This document shows positions 1 through 11,303 of a stretch of 64,000 bases of DNA, in pieces (position 1 is the stretch's first letter; every line of letters begins with the position of its first letter). A model generated the notes under the pieces. It searched no databases and was not told where the DNA came from. It saw only the letters and a list, made by a program, of their open reading frames with translations. This DNA comes from Thecaphora thlaspeos (lineage: Eukaryota; Basidiomycota; Ustilaginomycetes; Urocystidales; Glomosporiaceae). The stretch lies in contig UWYS01000006.1 in the NCBI GenBank assembly GCA_900291925.1, forward strand, positions 310,001 to 374,000, in the 5' to 3' direction. A program made the position numbers and the translations under genes.

Positions 1-1605
1 TGATCCCCTTGCCGAGGATGAGGGCATGAACGTCTGCGGTACCTTCGTACGTGCTGACGACGTGTAAGTTCTGCGCATGTCGACCGATATGGTACTCGTC
101 GCTCGCCGCATTACCTCCAAAGATCTCCATGAGGATCCTCGAGTGGTTCAACGCCTTGCCGCAGTTGTTGCGCTTGACCAGGCTCACCATCTCTGGACTC
201 CACGTCTTGGCATCCTTCATGCGTCCCAGCTGCAACGACGCTCCCAGACCCAGCGCAACTTCCGACGTCGCGTCGGCAAGTTTGCGCTGGATCAGCTGGA
301 ACGATGCGAGCGGTCGCTTGAACTGTTGGCGGTCCAGTGCGTACTGGCGCGCCTCGGAGATGCACGCCTCCAGAGCGCCCATCGCACCCCAACCAATGCC
401 GTAGCGCGCCGAGTTGAGACACTCGAATGGAGCACCGAGACCCGGGCGCGCGTGCGGAAGCAGCGCATCGTCCATCTTGACTCGCACGTCTTCCAGGAAG
501 ATAGAGCCCGTCACCGACGCGCGGAGCATCAGCTTGTTCTTGATGGCGGGAGCCGAGAGGCCCTTGGTCCCCTTTTCCAGGACAAAGCCGCGCACCTTGT
601 TGTCCCACTTGCACTTGGCCCAGACGACAAAGACGTCGCTGTGCGGCGAGGGATGGTGGGAGAGGTCAGGAGGTTCAAGGCAAGGTAGAGTTTGGCGACA
701 TGCTGTCAGTCACGAGTGGCGCGGAATTCACCCTCGATCGCGCTTCGACCGCGGTTCGACTCACGCATGGGGCGAGTTGCTGATCCACGTCTTGCTTCCG
801 TTGAGGACGACGTGACCGTCTCCGGTGTCGGTGGCGGTCGTCTCCATGCCGCTGGGGTCGGAGCCGTGGTTGTGCTCGGTGAGGCCAAAGCAGCCGACTA
901 ACTCGCCTTTTGCGAGGCCGGGGAGGTACTTTTCCTTTTGGGCGTCTGTGCCAAACTGGTTGATGGGCCCCATGACGAGCGAGGACTGGACCGACATGAT
1001 GGAGCGGTAGCCGCTGTCTACGCGTTCGACTTCGCGTGCAATGAGACCGTAGCAGACCGAGTTGACGCCGGCACAGCCGTATCCTTGGATGGTGGAGCCG
1101 AGCAGACCGAGGGCGCCGAGAGAGGGGAGGATGGTGGGGTCCCATTCTTGGGGGGGGGGGGGAGCGGGGAAAGGCCGAGGGAAGGAGACGGAGAAGCACG
1201 AGGCATGACGGTCAGCACCAATGCAGAGCCGAAGGCATGGAGGCCGCAAAGAGGAAAGAGGAAAAGGGTGCCTGACTCACTCTCGTGACGGTACATGTCG
1301 GTGACCTTTGGCTGGAGCGTCTCCTGGCAAAAGTCGTGTGCGGTCTGGCTGATGGCGAGCTCTTCGTCACTGAGCTGTGAGGAGAGGTTGAGCGGATCCT
1401 CCCAGTTGAAGTTGGCGAAGTCGGTCATGCGGTACTCTGCCTTTGATACGGCATCGGGCGTGATAGCGGTCGACGACATGGCATAGCTGTGCGAGTGAGG
1501 AGGGGAGGCGGTGGTGGTGGCGGTGGCGGTAAAGGCGAGCGACTTGGTAGCCTGCGCCGCGGCGGCCCGGAGGGTGGGGAGGGCGGCGCGTAGCGGGTTG
1601 GACAT
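1..1605 (-). CDS. GCDH: Glutaryl-CoA dehydrogenase, mitochondrial (C-terminus cut by window edge)
   Basis: FAD-dependent acyl-CoA dehydrogenase that oxidises and decarboxylates glutaryl-CoA to crotonyl-CoA in lysine and tryptophan breakdown in the mitochondrial matrix. Exons read 1605-1281, 1146-765 and 638-1, with GTGAGT-type donors and phases that close exactly. The first about 45 residues are Arg/Ala/Ser/Thr-rich and almost free of acidic residues, as in a mitochondrial presequence. Then come the alpha-helical start (FNWEDPLNL), the substrate loop [14 protein letters not shown], the flavin-contact run [13 protein letters not shown] and the catalytic base in [11 protein letters not shown], the Glu typical of this family. 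The frame is still open at base 1, a few residues short of the usual end. Intron 1 holds a poly-G/poly-C run near 1150-1162. Family assignment is firm; exon 1 start is the first Met ahead of the presequence. Confidence 0.93.
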
Positions 1606-2051
1606 GGTGAGAAGCGGAAGGGGGGGTAAAGTGTTGATGGTGGTGGGAGGAAGGCAGGGAGGGATGTAGTGGGACGGCGGGGTTGAGGGAAGGAAGCACG
1701 GCTGCGAAGTGGCCCAACAACCCCGCTTCGCTTAGCATGAAATAGTCGGCAATGCAGCATATACTCGGCGGGCAAAGTCGGTGGGCAAAGTCGGTGGGCA
1801 AAGTCGGTGGGCAAAGTCGGTGAGCAACGGCAGCTCGGCGCGCAAGAAGCCGGTCTCTCGACAGCCGACGGTCGACAGAGTCAAAGTCAGTAAGAGTCTT
1901 GTGTCAGCAGCACAGTTCATTCACACCGTACCGCCGCCACGTCTGCTTGCCTGCTCGTCGATGTGGTCTTTCTTCGCTCTTGTGCATTCCCAGCTCCCAG
2001 CTCCCAGCTCCCTGCTCCCTGCTCCCTGCCAGCCAGGTACAACACTGCGCC
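1606..2051. other. Intergenic stretch between GCDH start and SVP26 stop
   Basis: Holds the GCDH promoter side and the SVP26 3' flank. It contains a perfect four-copy 13-bp tandem repeat (1770-1821) and a short run of CAGCTCC/CCTGCTC units near 1988-2032. I see no conserved coding segment. Confidence 0.6.
1770..1821. repeat. Perfect 13-bp tandem repeat, four copies
   Basis: The unit gggcaaagtcggt is repeated four times without a mismatch, and a fifth partial copy (gagcaacgg) is diverged. It lies about 165 bp upstream of the GCDH start codon, so it may sit in the promoter. Confidence 0.9.
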
Positions 2052-2971
2052 TCAGCGACTCTTTCCTTCTGTCCTTGCACCATGATGGACGCCTCGTGGC
2101 GCCGCCGACGCTTCGCCTCCCAGCGGCAGCGTCCACTCGATCGCCGCACAGCTGCCCAGAAACCTCCAGATGGGCACCGTCCACACGCATACACCCAGCA
2201 CCGAGATCAGCTCGAGCACCGTCATCTCGCGCGCCGTCGGCGCAGTTGGTGCGACGTCCCAGTCCAGTCGCCCGCACGAAAGCCTCTGCTTCGCCTGATG
2301 GTCGTACCGATGCCGATGCCACGAGTACGAGACCACGTTGTGGTGCCGCGTCAGCATCACGTGCGATGCCAGCGGGAGGAGAAGCGAGAGCAGCGGCGAT
2401 ATCCTGTCCCTCCACCACGTCGCCGTCGGTGTCGCGCTGCTGCGGGCGTTGCGCTCCGAGAAGGGCCATGTCGGCCTCGAGAGGCTGCCGAGGTGGAGCA
2501 GGTGCGCAAACAGGCTGGGCACGAGCGGCCACAGAGGTACCGAGTCGACAAGGACGATGCCGAGCTGTATCGCTATGCTGGCCTGCGGAAAGAGACGGGG
2601 TGAAAAGAAAGGCAGGCAGGCAGGCAAAGGGACGAGACATGATCGGTTGAGCCAAGATGCGAGTGTATACGACTGCTGCTTGTCGGCCTCGACCAGCGAG
2701 GTGCTCACATAGACGAGCCTCAGCCCGAGCTTCCTCGAGTAGGCGGCGTGATTCTCGATGAGCGTGCAGATGCGCTGCAGGCCGAGTGCTGTGGTGGTGG
2801 TGGCGTGGGCGTGGCGTTGCTCTAGGTCAGCGTCTCAACGAAAGGAGCAGGTAGGTGGCAAGCAAGAGGCGGCGGGGCCAAGGGGCAAATGTGCGCCTAC
2901 GTACCGACGCAGAAGAGGAGCGCCAGCGTGGACGCGGCGACGAATGCGTAGGAGAGTAGGGTGAGGATCAT
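2052..2971 (-). CDS. SVP26: Svp26/Tex261-family ER-Golgi cargo receptor
   Basis: Small polytopic membrane protein of early Golgi and COPII vesicles; in yeast Svp26 (Erv26) sorts glycosyltransferases and other type II membrane cargo. Exons read 2971-2905, 2821-2709 and 2582-2052, giving 236 residues. The N-terminus MILTLLSYAFVAASTLALLF is the first membrane segment. It is followed by the family run IENHAAYSRKLGLRLVYAS, a second hydrophobic stretch ending VDSVPLW, a third around ISPLLSLLLPLASHV, and the hallmark LELISVLGVCVWTVPIW near the C-terminus. The first two exons total exactly 60 codons, so exon 3 begins in phase 0. It is slightly longer than the about 200-230 residues usual for the family. 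The match rests on conserved segments, not an alignment, but the order of segments is diagnostic. Confidence 0.85.
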
Positions 2972-3249
2972 GGCTGCTGCTGCTTCGTCGTCATGGCGTG
3001 GCGTCTGTCGGGGGGAGGTGAGGTGGTGGTGGGGGGGGGAGGGGGCGCGATGAGGGAGAGCGGCGAGGTACAAATAACGGCCAAATTGAATGATTGCGTG
3101 GCGTCGGGTGATCGGCTTACGTATGTATTTCGCCCAAATTTTGCCTCGGCCATTCCTCCTCCCTCTTCCCTCCTCCCTCTTCCCTCCTCCCTCCTCCCTC
3201 CTCTCCTCTCTCACCTTACCCCTCCTTGGCACCGCCCGCATCGCCCACC

Positions 3250-4884
3250 ATGGCACCACCAGCCGACCCATCCTCCTCCTCCTCCACCGCGGCCAACGTG
3301 CTCAGCGCCAGCGCCACCGACCAGCCCAAGCACTCCACCTTTTCCTCGATCGGCATCTCGCCCATGCTCATCCGCTCGCTCGCTTCCCTCTCCATAAAGG
3401 TTCCCACCCCCATCCAGTCCCTCACCCTTCCTTCCGTCCTCGCCGGCCGCGACCTCGTCGGAGGCGCACAGACCGGTTCCGGCAAGACGCTCTGCTTCGC
3501 CCTCCCCATCCTCAATGCCCTCATGCGCGACATGGTCGGCGGCTTCGCAGTCGTCCTCACGCCCACCAGGGAGCTCGGCGTGCAGCTCCACGAGCAGTTC
3601 CTCGCAGTCGGCGAGGGCGCACGCATGGGTCTGCGCTGCGCCCTCGTCCTCGGCGGCATGGACATGATGAAGCAGGCCGCCGAGCTCGCCTCTCAGCGGC
3701 CCCACGTCATCGTCGCGACGCCCGGACGCCTCGTCGACCACCTCCGCAGCGGCGGCGGACACGAGTGGGGCCTCAACCGCTGCCGCTTCCTCGTCTTTGA
3801 TGAGGCAGATCGCCTCCTCACGCCCACCTTCGAGCCAGAGATCTCCTACCTCTACTCGGTCCTGCCCCCGGCTCGATCGCTTCAGACGCTCCTCTTCACC
3901 GCCACCCTGACCGAGCAGGTCGAGGCGTTCGCGCAAAGCAAGCAGCCCGACGGCAAGGCGCCGCCCATGATCTGCAAGATCGAGATGGATGCCAGCACGC
4001 CCGAGACGCTCGAGCAGAAGTACATCTTTGTACCTTCGCACGTCCGCGAGCCCTACCTCTACCACCTGCTGCGGAAACCGCCAGTCAAGCCCAACGCCGA
4101 GCGGCTGCGCAAGCACAAGGCCAAGAAGCGCCTCGAACGCGAGCGCGACGGCGGTCGTGGGCGCTTCGGCAGGACGACCACCAACAGCAGCAGCAGCAGC
4201 AGCAGCAAGGGCAAAGGAAAGGACAAGGGCAAGGGCGGTAAGCGAGGCGGGGCATACCACGATTCGGAGCTGGAAGACGACTCGGACGATGACGATCCGG
4301 ACGCAGAGGGTTACTATCCCTCTACGATCATCTTTGCCGGTCGATGTTGCACAGCCGCCATGCTCTCCAAGATGCTCAAGGAGCTCGATATCCCCAACGT
4401 CTCGCTCCACTCGCACCTCGCGCAGAGCGAACGTCTAGACAACCTACAAGCCTTCCGGGCCCAACAAGTTCCCATCCTGATAGCGACGGACTTAGGGTCG
4501 CGCGGTCTCGACATTCCCGACGTAGAGATGGTCGTCAACTGGGATCTACCTCTAGCATGGCAAGATTACGTTCATCGCGTAGGACGTACCGCCCGAAACG
4601 GCAAGAGAGGTCATGCGATCAGCTTCATCACTGAACGAGACATTGACATTATCCAATCAATCGAATCAAAGATCAACGTCAAACTCACCGAATTACCAGG
4701 ATTGGATGAAGAAGAGGTTCTGCAGAACTTGAACAAGGTATCCACAGCAAAGAGGGTGGCCAATATGTCGTTACATCATGAAAAGTTCGGAGAGAGACAG
4801 GAGAGGAACAGGAAAAAGGCAGAGACAAAAATTAAACAGGAAAAGAGGGAGAGGGGGAAGGATAAGATGACAGCTGCTGTTTAG
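3250..4884 (+). CDS. DBP8: DEAD-box ATP-dependent RNA helicase Dbp8 (DDX49 type)
   Basis: Nucleolar RNA helicase acting in 18S rRNA processing and 40S subunit biogenesis. Single exon, 544 residues, from an ATG in good context (CCACCATGG). Core motifs appear in order: Q-motif region with FSSIGISPML and PTPIQ, motif I AQTGSGKT (about residues 73-80), Ia PTRELG, Ib TPGR, II DEAD (about 183), III TAT (instead of the common SAT), IV IIFAGR, V DLGSRGLDIP and VI HRVGRTAR (about 441). The pattern SIKVPTPIQ plus VFDEADRLL is that of the Dbp8/DDX49 branch. A Lys/Gly/Ser-rich insertion with a run of seven Ser and an acidic patch (about residues 300-355) separates the two RecA lobes and makes it longer than yeast Dbp8. 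The tail is Lys-rich. It converges on the U5-40K gene 263 bp downstream. Confidence 0.93.
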   Translation: MAPPADPSSSSSTAANVLSASATDQPKHSTFSSIGISPMLIRSLASLSIKVPTPIQSLTLPSVLAGRDLVGGAQTGSGKTLCFALPILNALMRDMVGGFAVVLTPTRELGVQLHEQFLAVGEGARMGLRCALVLGGMDMMKQAAELASQRPHVIVATPGRLVDHLRSGGGHEWGLNRCRFLVFDEADRLLTPTFEPEISYLYSVLPPARSLQTLLFTATLTEQVEAFAQSKQPDGKAPPMICKIEMDASTPETLEQKYIFVPSHVREPYLYHLLRKPPVKPNAERLRKHKAKKRLERERDGGRGRFGRTTTNSSSSSSSKGKGKDKGKGGKRGGAYHDSELEDDSDDDDPDAEGYYPSTIIFAGRCCTAAMLSKMLKELDIPNVSLHSHLAQSERLDNLQAFRAQQVPILIATDLGSRGLDIPDVEMVVNWDLPLAWQDYVHRVGRTARNGKRGHAISFITERDIDIIQSIESKINVKLTELPGLDEEEVLQNLNKVSTAKRVANMSLHHEKFGERQERNRKKAETKIKQEKRERGKDKMTAAV

Positions 4885-5147
4885 GCATCATGGCCACCGT
4901 TCCAGCGAGGAGGACGTGACGTAGGGAGGAAGGGAGGGAGGGACGGTGAGGATTTTCGACATCTTTGTACTTTTAGCGCTTGGGCAACACAGACACAATC
5001 ATCGTGTCCGTATTTTCACACAGACCACTCGTTTCGCAGCTTGACGAATGAGGATGTGCGTCTTTCTTTTCCCAAAGGTGACATTGCGCTGTGGTATCAG
5101 CAGGATGTAGAGACAGGACAGCAAGAGGCGCGGGTAAAAGACATAGT

Positions 5148-6498
5148 TCATGGGTCGATTTCGCCGAGGAGGATCGTCATGTCGGTCGAGCAGGAGGCGA
5201 CTGTTTCAAAGGACGGAGGCAAGTGTCATGGAAGGGTGTTCAGTCGCGCTGCGCTGGGATGAGTTCGTGTACGTGGAGTGACTTGCGTACCGATGGGTTC
5301 TCTTGGATGGAAGGCGGCGGCCGTGCATGTCCCGCGGTGTCCTGGTAGCTTGTATAGAATAGCCGACGATTCAACGCTGCAGCGACGAGCAAGTGTGCAA
5401 GGGAAAGAGATTAAGATGGTCAGCGTGTTGAGCGATAGAAACGACCGAGAACAGGACCCGGCGTGTGCGACACCACTCGCGCGGTCGCCGCCTCGTGGCT
5501 ACTCACTCCCAGATGGTGCACGTCCGGTCCGCTCCGCCAGCTACGACCTTTTCGCCATCGCTGCTCCATCCCGCCTTGACCAGGAGGTTCTCGAAGCCGC
5601 CAAACGTCGTCCCCCTGAGCGTGCGGTACAGGCGCGGGTTGGCGGCGCTGTCTGCGCCGGGTGCCGGCTCCGGTGCAAAGGGACGGACGTCCCAGATGCG
5701 TAATGTGTCGTCAAACGACGTCGAGAGGAGGTGCGAACCCGAGGGAGAGAGGGAGATCGAGGTGATGGTATCGAGGTGACCGCGTAGGGAGAAGACAATG
5801 GACTTTCGCGACAGGTCGTAGATGTGGACGTCATTGTCCAGGCCGCCGACGTAGACCTGACTCGCATCGTCGCTGAAGGCGACCGCGGTGACGGGGTAGC
5901 CGACGTCGAGCACGTCAAGAGCGTACTTGTCTTGCGGGTCCCACAGCATCACCTTGCCGTCGTCGCCGCCGCTGACGAGGATCTCTGTTGCGGAGCGTGT
6001 GACTGCGACCGAGTTGACGATGCCGCGGTGGCCACGGAGGCGGCGTTGCTTTTCGCCCGTCTTCAAGGACCAGCTGATGAGCGTGCCATCCGCCGAGCCA
6101 GAGTAGAGCGTGTCGGGCGTGATGGACGAGAAGCAGATGCACGTGACGGCCTTGGAGTGTCCGAGGAGCTGGCCGACGTTTTCATTTGCGCCGTAGGTGT
6201 TCCATATTGAGATGGTGCGGTCGGCGGCGGCGGCGGCGATCAGAGATCCGTCGGGCGAGAAGCGGCAGTCGAGGATCTCCTGGCCGTGTGCGCCCGTGAG
6301 GCCGAGGATGGGGCTGGAGAGGCTCGAGGTGCGCTTGACGGAGCGGATGAGGCCCTTGTTGGAGCCGTCGTTGGACGAGGCGATGGCGATCTGCTTGTGC
6401 GTGTCGCTGATGTCGGCGTCGGCGTCGTGGCGCTGGCGCTTGACGAGCGAGTGCTGTGTGGTCGAGGCGGGAGGCGGAGACTTGCGTTTGTCGGCCAT
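5148..6498 (-). CDS. SNRNP40: U5 snRNP 40 kDa WD-repeat protein
   Basis: Seven-bladed WD40 protein of the U5 snRNP that contacts Prp8 in the spliceosome. Exons read 6498-5507, 5376-5291 and 5200-5148, giving 376 residues (the human protein is 357). After a Lys-rich nuclear leader, blades start at LTGAHGQEILDCRFSPDG, and GH...WD spacing continues through LLGHSKAV, LRGHRGIV, LRGHLDTI and the last blade YKLPGHRGTCTAAAFHP. The final exon gives MTILLGEID before the stop, matching the family end. Both short 3' exons were recovered by phase (992, 86 and 53 nt). It shares a 473-bp divergent promoter with the Efl1 gene. Confidence 0.92.
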
Positions 6499-6971
6499 GG
6501 TGGGGTGTGAGGTTCGGGGAGAGAGGTGCGGGGGTGCGGGGGTGCGGTGATGGAGGGGATGGAGGGGATGGAGAGATGAGAAGAAGAAGGGAGGAAAGGG
6601 AGGATAGAAGGGGGAGAGAGGAAAAGAAGGAAAGAAGAGGAGCTTGGTGGTTGGGCGTGCCCCGTGCCCCGTCGTGCCCCGTGCCCGTGCCCGTGCCCGT
6701 GCCCGTGCCCGTGCCTGTGCCGTGAGCGTGGCGTGCGTACGATCACCCGTTTCCCGGCGCTGAGGAAACCTCCACCTCTTTCGTGCTTTTGGCGGGATTT
6801 TTGGGCTGAGTCCGTGCTTTTTTCTGACGCCTGGCCTCGCGTGCCTCCCTTTCCTTCTTGCCTCTCACTTCTTCCCAGCTCGCTCCTTCCCTCGCCCTCG
6901 CCCTCTCCCTCCATCGCGTCCCTTCCTCACTTGGCCAGTCCGCCCCTCTTCTCCAGCCTCAGACAGCTGCC
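6499..6971. other. Divergent promoter region between U5-40K and Efl1
   Basis: No gene seen. The U5-40K side is purine-rich on the + strand. A GC hexamer repeat (6655-6722) lies in the middle, and a pyrimidine-rich leader runs into the Efl1 start codon. Confidence 0.6.
6655..6722. repeat. CCCGTG hexanucleotide repeat
   Basis: Imperfect then near-perfect run of gtgccc units, cleanest at about 6681-6714, with a single substitution close to its 3' end. It lies in the shared promoter. Confidence 0.85.
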
Positions 6972-9900
6972 ATGGCGACCTCGAAGAAGTTCACGTCGCA
7001 CAATGTGCGCTGCTGCACCCTCATCGGCCACGTCGACCACGGCAAGTCGTCCTTTGCCGACTCGCTCCTCGCCGCCAACAATATCATCTCCGCACGCATG
7101 GCCGGTCAGATCCGCTACCTCGACTCTAGGGAGGACGAGCAGCAGCGCGGCATCACAATGGAGGCTTCCGCCGTGTCCCTCTCCGTAAAGATGCGCTTCC
7201 ACCACCCAAAGCACGGCTGGGACCCGGCAAACCTCCCGCCCGTCCAAGACTTTATGATCAACCTCGTCGACACGCCCGGCCACGTTGACTTTTCCAGCGA
7301 GGTTTCGACCGCATCCCGCCTCTGTGACGGCGCGCTTCTGATCGTCGATGTCGTCGAAAGCGTCTGCGCCCAGACCATCGCCGTCCTCCGCCAGGCGTGG
7401 CAGGACGGCCTCGAGCCCATCCTCGTCCTCAACAAGATGGACCGCCTCATCACCGAGCTCAAGCTCTCGCCATACGAGGCCTACCACCACCTCATCCAGG
7501 TCATCGAGCAGGTCAACGCCGTAATGGGCAGCTTCTTTGCCAGCGCCAGGATGGAAGACGACCAGCGGTGGCACGAGGAGCGCGAGAAGCGCATCGAGCA
7601 GCGCAGGCAGGCAAGGAACGAGCAGACGGCCAACGACAAGTCCGCCAGCGGCAGCGCAAACGGCAGTGCATCAACCGCAGCAGCGGCAGCGACTGACGAG
7701 GCGGCCGAAGAGCACTACGAGGAGCGCGACGACGAGGACATCTACTTTGACCCGGCCAAGGGCAACGTCATCTTTGCCTCAGCCATGGACAACTGGGCCT
7801 TCCGCCTCGAGCGCTTCGCCATGCTCTACGCCAAGAAGATGGGGATCCAGGAGCAGAAGCTGCGCAAGGTGCTCTGGGGCGACTTCTACTTCGACCCAAA
7901 GAACAAGCGCGTCATCGGACACAAGCAGAAGGAAAAGGAGAAGCGGCCGCTCAAGCCCATGTTTGTCCAGTTCGTCCTGGAGAACATCTGGGCCGTCTAC
8001 GACAGCATCGTCGAGAACCGCGACCAGGAAAAGATCGAAAAGATCGTCACCAGCCTCGGCCTCAAGGTCCACCCGCGCGACCTCAAGTCCAAGGACGCCG
8101 CCACGCTCATCAAGGCCATCTTTGGCCAGTGGCTCCCGCTCGCCGGTTGCGCATTTGCCGCCATCGTCTACACCATTCCGTCCACCTCGAGGGCGCAGCA
8201 GAAGCGCGTCCCGATGATGCTCAACCCGGATATGAACTACTTTGACCGCGGCAACTACGCTGCCAAGACGCCGCTCGAGTCGGACCTGATGGAGGCGGCC
8301 ACCGGCAGCGGCGCCCACACGGTCGCCTACGTCAGCAAGATGTTTGCCGTCAAGAAGGAGGACCTGCCCGAGGGCAAGAGGATGCCGCTGACGGCCGACG
8401 AGATACGCCAGAGAGCAAAGGAGAGCAGGGAGAAGGCGAGCGCGGTCCGCGCCGCCCTCGCCGCGACAGGCGCAACGATCGACGGCGGCGGGCCCACGGA
8501 GAACGGCGGCGGCGACCAGGCCTCCAGTGCCGAGGCCGGCGGCAGTGCGGGCACCAGCCTCGAGGAAGCCGAGGCGAGGCGTGCCGAGCGCGTCAAGGAG
8601 CAGCAGCAGCGCTGCGAGGAGGAGGAAGCGGCCGCCAAGCTCGCCGAGGAGGAGGGCTCGGACGAAGTCGTCCTCGGCTTCTCGCGCCTCTACTCGGGTA
8701 CGCTGCGCGCCGGCTCGTGGGTCTACGCCATCCTGCCAAAGTACAACGCCGCCCTTCCGCCCTCGCATCCGGCCAACAGCAAGCACGTCAAAGCGGTCAA
8801 GCTCGAGCCGCTCTACATGATGATGGGTAGGGACCTGCTCGCAGTCAGCGAGGTCCCGGCGGGCAACGTGTTTGCCGTCCGCGGCCTCGAGGGCAAGGTG
8901 CTTCGAAACGCGACGCTCTGCGCCCCGCCGCTCGACCAGGCCTACCCAATTGAGGAGAAGCAGACGGCCGAGCAGATCGACGCCAAGATGGCGCGCTCCA
9001 CCTTCGTCAACCTCGCCAGCATCAACCTCCTCTCTGCGCCGATCGTCCGCGTCGCGCTGGAGCCAGCCAATCCTTCCGACATGCCAAAGCTGGTCGAGGG
9101 CCTGAAGCTACTTAACCAGGCTGACCCGTGCGTCGAGAGCCTGGTTCAGGACTCGGGCGAGCACGTCATCCTCACGGCAGGCGAGCTGCATCTCGAGCGA
9201 TGCCTCAAGGACCTGCGCGAACGCTTTGCGAAGTGTGAGATTCAGGTCTCGCCGCCGCTGGTGCCCTTCCGGGAGACGGCGGTTCGCGGCGTCGAAATGC
9301 CGCCGCCCAAGACGGAGGGCGCCGCACGCGGCACCGTCGACGGATCGGTGGCCAACGGACTGGTCTCGTTCCGGGTGAGGGCGGTGCCGCTTCCCAAGCC
9401 GGTGGTCGACTTCCTGCTGGCCAATGACCAGACGATCCGCCGGCTGCTGCAGTCGAGGACGTCGTCCGCGCTGGCTAGCGATGCCGAGGCCGCCGAGGTC
9501 GAGACGGGCGCGTCCATCGATGCAGCGGGGTCGTCGGCGTCCAAGACTGTCAAGGTTGACCGATTCTGGTCCGCCCTCGGCGAGGTGCTGCAGAAGTGCG
9601 GACAGGACAAGACGGGCGAGGACTGGAGGGACGTGGTCGACAAGATTTGGAGCTTCGGGCCAAGAAAGGTCGGCCCCAACCTGCTGATCGACAGGACCGA
9701 CATCGGCGGAGCGGCTACGCGACAGTGAGTGGGCGCGGCACTTGCCTCTGGCTCTGTACGGCTGCAGCGACGCTGACTTAAAGATTGCCTCATCCTCTGT
9801 CCCCTTGCCCCGCCGACACAGCCTCCGAGACCGCACCGACCCGACCCGCATCAAAGACAGCCGCCCCGCCTCGGGCATCGCCACGCCTTCTGCGGCCGCC

Positions 9901-10977
9901 GCCGCCAAGACGACCGCCTCGCCGGCCGAGCAGAGCACGGCCGAGACGCTCGCGCAAGCTCTGGACGCCGCTACGCTCGACGACCGACCGAGCGATGCTC
10001 GTATCCCGATCAACTCGACGGACCTGAACGAGTCGATTGATGCCGGCTTCCAGATGGCCACCAATGCCGGTCCGATGTGCGCCGAGCCGATGCAGGGCTT
10101 GGCCTTCTTTGTCGAGACGGTTGAGGTGTCGAAGGAGGAGGTAGCAAAGGAGGGAGGTGAGTAACGGACCGGGACCTACCAGCAGCTTGCTCCAGCGATG
10201 CGAGGAAGGCCGCTGACGGACAAACATTGCGTCGTTTCGACCTCGGACCCGCTCGGCCACTGCAGCCCGGTCGAAGCTTACGCAGGTGGCCGGATCGATG
10301 ATCTCGGCCGTCCGAGAAGTGTGCCGAAAAGGCCTTCTGGACTGGTCACCGCGACTCATGCTAGCCATGTACTCTTGTGACATCCAAGCTTCGAGTAAGT
10401 CCACGCCTGCGCCCTACCTTTTTTTTTTCGCCCTCTTACCCTTCCTCGCCATGCTCACACCCTCATGCCTTGACCTCCCCTCCTTCTCTCCGTCCACCAG
10501 CCGAAGTTCTCGGCAAAGTCCACGCTGTCCTCTCTCGTCGACGCGGTCGCATCATCTCGGAAGAGATGAAAGAAGGAACATCCTTCTTCACAGTTGGCTC
10601 ACTTCTTCCGGTCGTTGAATCATTCGGATTCGCCGACGAGATCCGCAAGCGCACCTCTGGAGCGGCGAGTCCTCAGCTGATCTTTATAGGGTTCGAGATT
10701 TTCGATCTCGATCCGTACTGGGTTCCTCGAACGGAGGAGGAGTTGGAAGATCTGGGCGAACATGGAGATCGAGAGAACGTAGCTAAGAGGTATATGGATG
10801 GTGTTAGGAAGAGAAAGGTATGTCGATGTCGTCCCGTCGGAACTAAGAAGATGAGCGTGATGAGATTGCTGACATTTGATATTGCTACTCATGCTATGTC
10901 TCTACAATCAGGGAATGCATGTAACACAACGTATAGTCGAAGCGGCAGAGAAGCAGAGAACACTCAAGTCGAACTGA
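6972..10977 (+). CDS. RIA1: Elongation factor-like GTPase 1 (Efl1/Ria1)
   Basis: Cytoplasmic EF-2-like GTPase that, with Sdo1/SBDS, evicts Tif6 (eIF6) from the 60S subunit. Exons read 6972-9724, 9822-10156, 10266-10394, 10501-10817 and 10912-10977, giving 1199 residues (yeast about 1110). G motifs: GHVDHGKS (residues 19-26), [16 protein letters not shown] (about 100) and NKMD (about 154). The 3' exons give the family C-terminus: [67 protein letters not shown], and an end in [12 protein letters not shown]. Two low-complexity insertions lie at about residues 215-255 and 480-560, the second rich in Glu/Ala. Intron 2 uses donor 10157 and acceptor 10265, because this is the only pair that restores frame into [12 protein letters not shown]. 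Start ATG has a strong GCCATGG context. Confidence 0.95.
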
Positions 10978-11303
10978 TCCCTTCCGACTGAGGTCGTCCT
11001 CACCATTCATGTTGTATTGCTTGCTCTTTGCTCCTCTTGAGAGAGATCGTTCGTAATGCCCCTCTTTCTCTCACACTCGTCGCATGTAGCCTTGACTCTT
11101 GCTTGCCTGACGATCAACGATCGACGCGGAATGAGTAACCCAGAGCGTGTCTGTCTAGAGGGTGTCTGGTATTCTCAAGACGCACGGATCGTCGATAGCC
11201 TATGTGGTGTGTGCTTGATGAATGTCACGGCTGTCAATCCTTGATACTATTAGAAGTCAAAACACTATATGTATATTCAATTGATTGCATTGGTATCGGA
11301 TTC
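10978..11303. other. Intergenic stretch between Efl1 stop and tRNA-Glu
   Basis: Efl1 3' flank followed by an AT-richer stretch just before the tRNA. I see no coding or structured element here. Confidence 0.5.

Noticed and set aside
740..770. Possible tRNA T-loop GGTTCGACT in the first kb
   Set aside because: It lies in the GCDH intron and no acceptor, D or anticodon stems can be drawn around it.
10141..10285. Alternative intron 2 in EFL1 (donor GTAGCA at 10141, acceptor at 10285)
   Set aside because: Phase also works, but the donor is poor; donor GTGAGT at 10157 with acceptor 10265 has better consensus and gives [17 protein letters not shown].
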